From Watersipora subatra (Eukaryota; Bryozoa; Gymnolaemata; Cheilostomatida; Watersiporidae), in NCBI RefSeq assembly GCF_963576615.1, contig NC_088708.1, positions 1,798,001 to 1,862,000 on the forward strand: a DNA stretch of 64,000 bases. The letters are read 5' to 3'. Every line of letters starts with the position of its first letter. Positions within the stretch are counted from its first letter, which is position 1. The position numbers and the translations under genes are program-made. Positions 60,361-64,000 of the stretch are shown here, in pieces. The notes under the pieces are model-generated. The model saw nothing but the letters and a program-made list of their open reading frames with translations, did not search any database and was not told the origin of the DNA.

Positions 60361-62536
60361 TGAAACAGTATTGTCATAATGATAAATATTCTCATCTATG
60401 TTTAGAAACTGTAGCTAGATTATACTCTACTAACCCTTCCTTAATTCCTGTAATATTAAATTCGCCACCTGACAATAATCTAAAACTATTATTTACGTAC
60501 ATATATAACCTATACCAAAGATTAATCCAAGCATAGCATACAAACAGTGGTGGGAAAAATGTTAAAGGAAAGTGGGGGAGGTAAAGGAGGGGCATAAACA
60601 AGAAAAATTAATATTTAATCTCCCGTAAACAGAAACACCTGCATTGTAATAAGGCAAGTATGATTAAGTAAGTACAAAGAATGTCACAACGGAATGATTG
60701 AGGCCATAAATGTGATAAAACTGCAAAAGCTCCGAGCATATTTGGTGGTCTACAAAATGCAGTTTTTTGTCAAAAAATGCCCTAAGAAATCTCTCTACTT
60801 CCTATATAGGTAATTTAGAATCCAAATTTGAGAACTTTGGCCCAATTCTTACATAAAACGTGATAAAAATGGTGTAGTCTACCATAACATTTGATGGTAT
60901 CATACTAGTCTAACCTATTAGAATAGTAGTTTACTATAGCCTAGCCATTTATCATCACACTTACCATTACCACAAATTGCTATTGCTAGTATTAGAATCA
61001 ATATCTATATTATGATCAATATTTTCATTAAAATGTGTTAATAACATTACTAATGTCTGCATCTTATTTCATATTTACCGTATGTGTCCTACCATCTGCC
61101 AGCGCTCACAACAAGACTACGTTCACTCAACAGTTGCAAATTTCTGGTAACAATCTCTTTATGCTGTTGACAATCAGTGGTAGTTGACAATTCCTTCTAC
61201 CAATATATTCCATTCCACAAACCTGGGTTGTGTCCTATACAAACAGGTTTTTCTACATTTCAGCTAATTTTAGATCGTAATTATCTTTTTGATGCAAATT
61301 AAAATAGAATTAGTCTCTTCATTGATTTGCAGGACACAGTTAAATAAATAACATTCTGTATCTTTTTCTAATTTAGCTGAGCTTCTACAATCATATGCTT
61401 CATGACCAAAAGTGTGTAGCGCATTCATTCAGTGTATTCATCTACATGTATGTGTCTGATAATAATCTTCTATTTAAGTACGACGAGCAAAACTAATTAC
61501 TGATAAATTTGCCATGGGCTATTGCTGACCACATTCACAGTAGGTGTTTGACCCGCTGGTTGAAGAAGAAATGAGAAATGTCTGTGCAAGGCTCAAATTA
61601 AAACTTATCAATATTCATGAATTTTATAGGTTACGCGTTGTGTCTAATATTTAATCATTTTATATCTTTTACAAATTTTGTGACTCCTGTTTGCTTTTGA
61701 TTTGTAGCTTGGATTGTAATAGATATTTTATTGTAGTGCTTGTTTAACAATAAGTACCGTACGTCGTTACTAGCAATAAGTACGGCGATGCCTTCTCTCA
61801 TTATCAATCAGACAGCCCGTAGGTGGGTCCACAGGTGGGTGTTTAAGAGGCTGCTTCTTAGGGACCAAACGCAGTTTTGAAACCAAATATTTTTAGCGAG
61901 CTGGCGTGAAATATCACTGAAATCGGCTAAAATTGTGGAAACGCGTAGCATTTTCGCGGACTATTAAAAACACACCGTGGCAAAGTGAGATTTGTTAACT
62001 ATAGATATCTTAGCGTAGAGTAGATTTAAAGTGTATTAAACGGTAGTTTTTGTGGGATATAGAATTTTGCTTTGATTTTATATTTCTAATGATCACAATT
62101 TTAACCCTTTTGCCGGGTCAAAATCTTTTAAAATGACCAATAATAGTGTCATTTTTTGTTTAGAATTCAATAAAATTGGTATTCTATGAACATACATAGC
62201 TCAAACTCAAATTTATTTGCATCAACATGTTCCTTTTTAAATAAACATCTATTCACATATGTATTACAGCGAATGGCTATATATGGAATGTTTTCATACA
62301 ATTTTTTCGGCAGAGACCTCTGCCTCAGTCCTTACACCATGTTGTTATGCGTGTTCTTTGTAACCGTCGCTTATGTTCTTGCTTAAAAACAGCACAGATT
62401 TTATGTTTTTTGTCTGGGATTGTTCACAGAAGTGTCTAGCTGTGCATTTAGCGTGCATGTTTCCCAGGCCTGGTCTACCAGCAAGCTTACGAAACTTTTA
62501 GTAAACACCGAGCAGGCCTTCAATTACCTTCACAAT
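60361..62536. other. Intergenic, no gene recognised
   Basis: AT-rich. No coding, RNA or repeat feature supported; short frames have no motifs. Confidence 0.3.
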
Positions 62537-62585
62537 CTATATATATATATATATAAACCTCAGTGTTGGTCATCCAGTTATAGGG
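62537..62585 (-). repeat. SINE tail fragment
   Basis: TATATATAAACCTCAGTGTT and following bases match, diverged, the reverse complement of the SINE tail at 17740-17776. Confidence 0.4.
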
Positions 62586-63473
62586 ATTTAAATGATAGGT
62601 TCGCAACATGAAATTTTCAAAGGAAGAGAGAAGAGGAAAGATAAATCGAGCAGAAATTTTATTGTGATGAAATAAAATATAATACATGATAAATATGTAT
62701 TAGATGAAACCACAATTAATAATACAGTTTGCTCTCAATTATTAGTGCCCCCCCCCTCCATATTTTATTCCTATTTTCAGCATTTTGTAAATTATTCAAT
62801 ATAGGTACTTTTTAGTCCTGTAGAATTGTATATTAAATCAAAGCTTGTAAGGTATAGGTTTTAGGTATAGAAAGGTTTTTCAAATGATGTTTTAATGTTG
62901 TGAAAAAGGAGCTAGAAGTTTATCTTAATGTTAAACTTTTGTTCGCAAACTGGTTCATGCCATAAAAATATACTGACATTAAGCTTTGCCAACAATAATA
63001 ATGTTGCTTATATTTGTGTTGGCTCGTTAGTACATAAGAATGAACTCACTGTAACAAAAAAATAGGGGTTTCCATCGTTGCAATCACTACAGGCGCAAGA
63101 GTTGTCCTCCTTTACCTTTATTAATGGTGAGAAAGCAACTTTTAAAGTTACATTCAACTATTCAATGTTTAAAGTTAACGATTGTTCATTTTAAATGTGC
63201 TGAAGTTATATTATTCACATATTTTGCTTGATCCAGTGGTAATTGCTGAAAGAGAATGAGGAATGACACAATTGGTTGTCATTACCACTTTACACAAGTC
63301 CTAAAAATGTTTAATATGGAAAAATAGATTTATTTTTAGGAATGTCATTAACAAAACCATGTTTGGCTGCCTGACCAAAGAAAACCGAAGCATTTATTGT
63401 TGTATTTTGCTGATTCTTTTTTTCTTCACTTCAAAAGAGGAAGGCAAGAGAATGATACATAGAGCACATAATG
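62586..63473. other. Intergenic, no gene recognised
   Basis: A C9 homopolymer lies at about 62749. No other feature. Confidence 0.3.
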
Positions 63474-63545
63474 TGACTAGTTGAGTTATAGTGACTAGTT
63501 GAGTTATAGTGACTAATTGAGTTATAGTGACTAGTTGAGTTATAC
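63474..63545. repeat. 18-bp tandem repeat
   Basis: Four copies of GTTATAGTGACTAGTTGA. Confidence 0.9.
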
Positions 63546-63549
63546 CCTA

Positions 63550-63640
63550 CAGGATGAATTTATTCGCGGAGTTATATTTCGCGAAAATTGTATTTTCATG
63601 CATATTCGCGGATGAATTTATTCGCGGATGAAAACTGCCG
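63550..63640. repeat. TTCGCGGA-rich repeat fragment
   Basis: GATGAATTTATTCGCGGA occurs twice, with an inverted-looking TTCGCGAAAAT between. Probably part of a short transposon; ends not resolved. Confidence 0.4.
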
Positions 63641-63686
63641 CTCTCTAGGAAAAGTTAACTCTATTGCGGCTAGTAATAGTTATTAC

Positions 63687-63837
63687 TGCGCATGCGCACA
63701 CCGCGTGTTCCGGTTTATATTTAGCTTACAACTGCGAGGCGATCATGCTATTCTACGGTAAACAATTTTTGCTGCGTCCAGAGGTTTTCACGAATATTCA
63801 TCGCTTTGGAGGCCTTTGATAAGCCAACAACTTGCGG
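63687..63837 (+). promoter_or_regulatory. Promoter-like stretch with candidate first exon
   Basis: A perfect NRF1-type palindrome TGCGCATGCGCA (63687-63698) and an ETS-type TTCCGG (63708-63713) stand in CpG-richer DNA than the surroundings. About 125 bp downstream a perfect donor GTAAGT (63838) follows GCCAACAACTTGCG. This fits a TATA-less housekeeping promoter and a short 5' untranslated exon of a gene running off the right edge. No coding sequence is seen to confirm it. Confidence 0.4.
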
Positions 63838-64000
63838 TAAGTAATGAGTTTTTACATTTACTAAATTAGTTGAATTTTACTTTGGTTCTTCAGTAAAACG
63901 CAATACTACCGTATTTTTTCCATCCCTACTGCTTCATTATTTGTTTTAGTGTGAGAGAGAGATTTTTCATCACACACCGAAGAACAATGATTGCAAGGGT

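Overview
This 64 kb window is AT-rich, intron- and transposon-laden animal DNA. Evidence: spliced genes with GT-AG introns of up to 12.6 kb, metazoan gene families (TBC1D23, RAB20), a 5S-derived pseudogene, SINE-like elements with tRNA-like heads, and many DNA transposons and minisatellites. It is probably an invertebrate; a lophotrochozoan such as a mollusc or bryozoan would fit, but nothing seen fixes the species. No operons, intact tRNA genes or CRISPR arrays were found.

Genes. (1) The last two coding exons of TBC1D23 lie on + at 3384-3598 and 5254-5369; the rest of the gene is left of the window. (2) A diverged second copy of the TBC1D23 C-terminal domain lies on + in exons 13566-13695, 26274-26488 and 32084-32136. 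All splice phases agree, and a possible first exon at 9082-9145 would give a complete 153-residue protein made only of that domain. (3) RAB20 lies on - as a complete five-exon gene at 45627-36432 (217 residues). (4) Two joined exons of an unidentified acidic C-terminal tail lie on - at 12957-12450, inside the candidate first intron of gene 2. A promoter-like stretch with an NRF1-type site and a perfect 5' splice site closes the right edge.

Transposons and repeats fill most of the rest. They include TTAA-flanked elements (1.5 and 50.8 kb), a TGA-flanked MITE with an LTR-like insert inside a TBC1D23 intron, hAT elements (5.7, 30.4, 38.0 kb and a relic at 32.5 kb), a pogo/Tigger family (16.9, 27.1, 55.3 kb), a TA-flanked MITE family (19.5 and 52.9 kb) whose first copy carries a palindromic insertion, a palindromic Tc1 derivative in the RAB20 intron (39.8 kb), Polinton integrase and Copia gag relics, and about a dozen minisatellites.

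TBC1D23 (a golgin/FAM21-WASH bridging protein in endosome-to-Golgi transport) and RAB20 (an endosome/phagosome GTPase) both belong to membrane traffic, but nothing in the sequence shows a functional link between the neighbouring genes.
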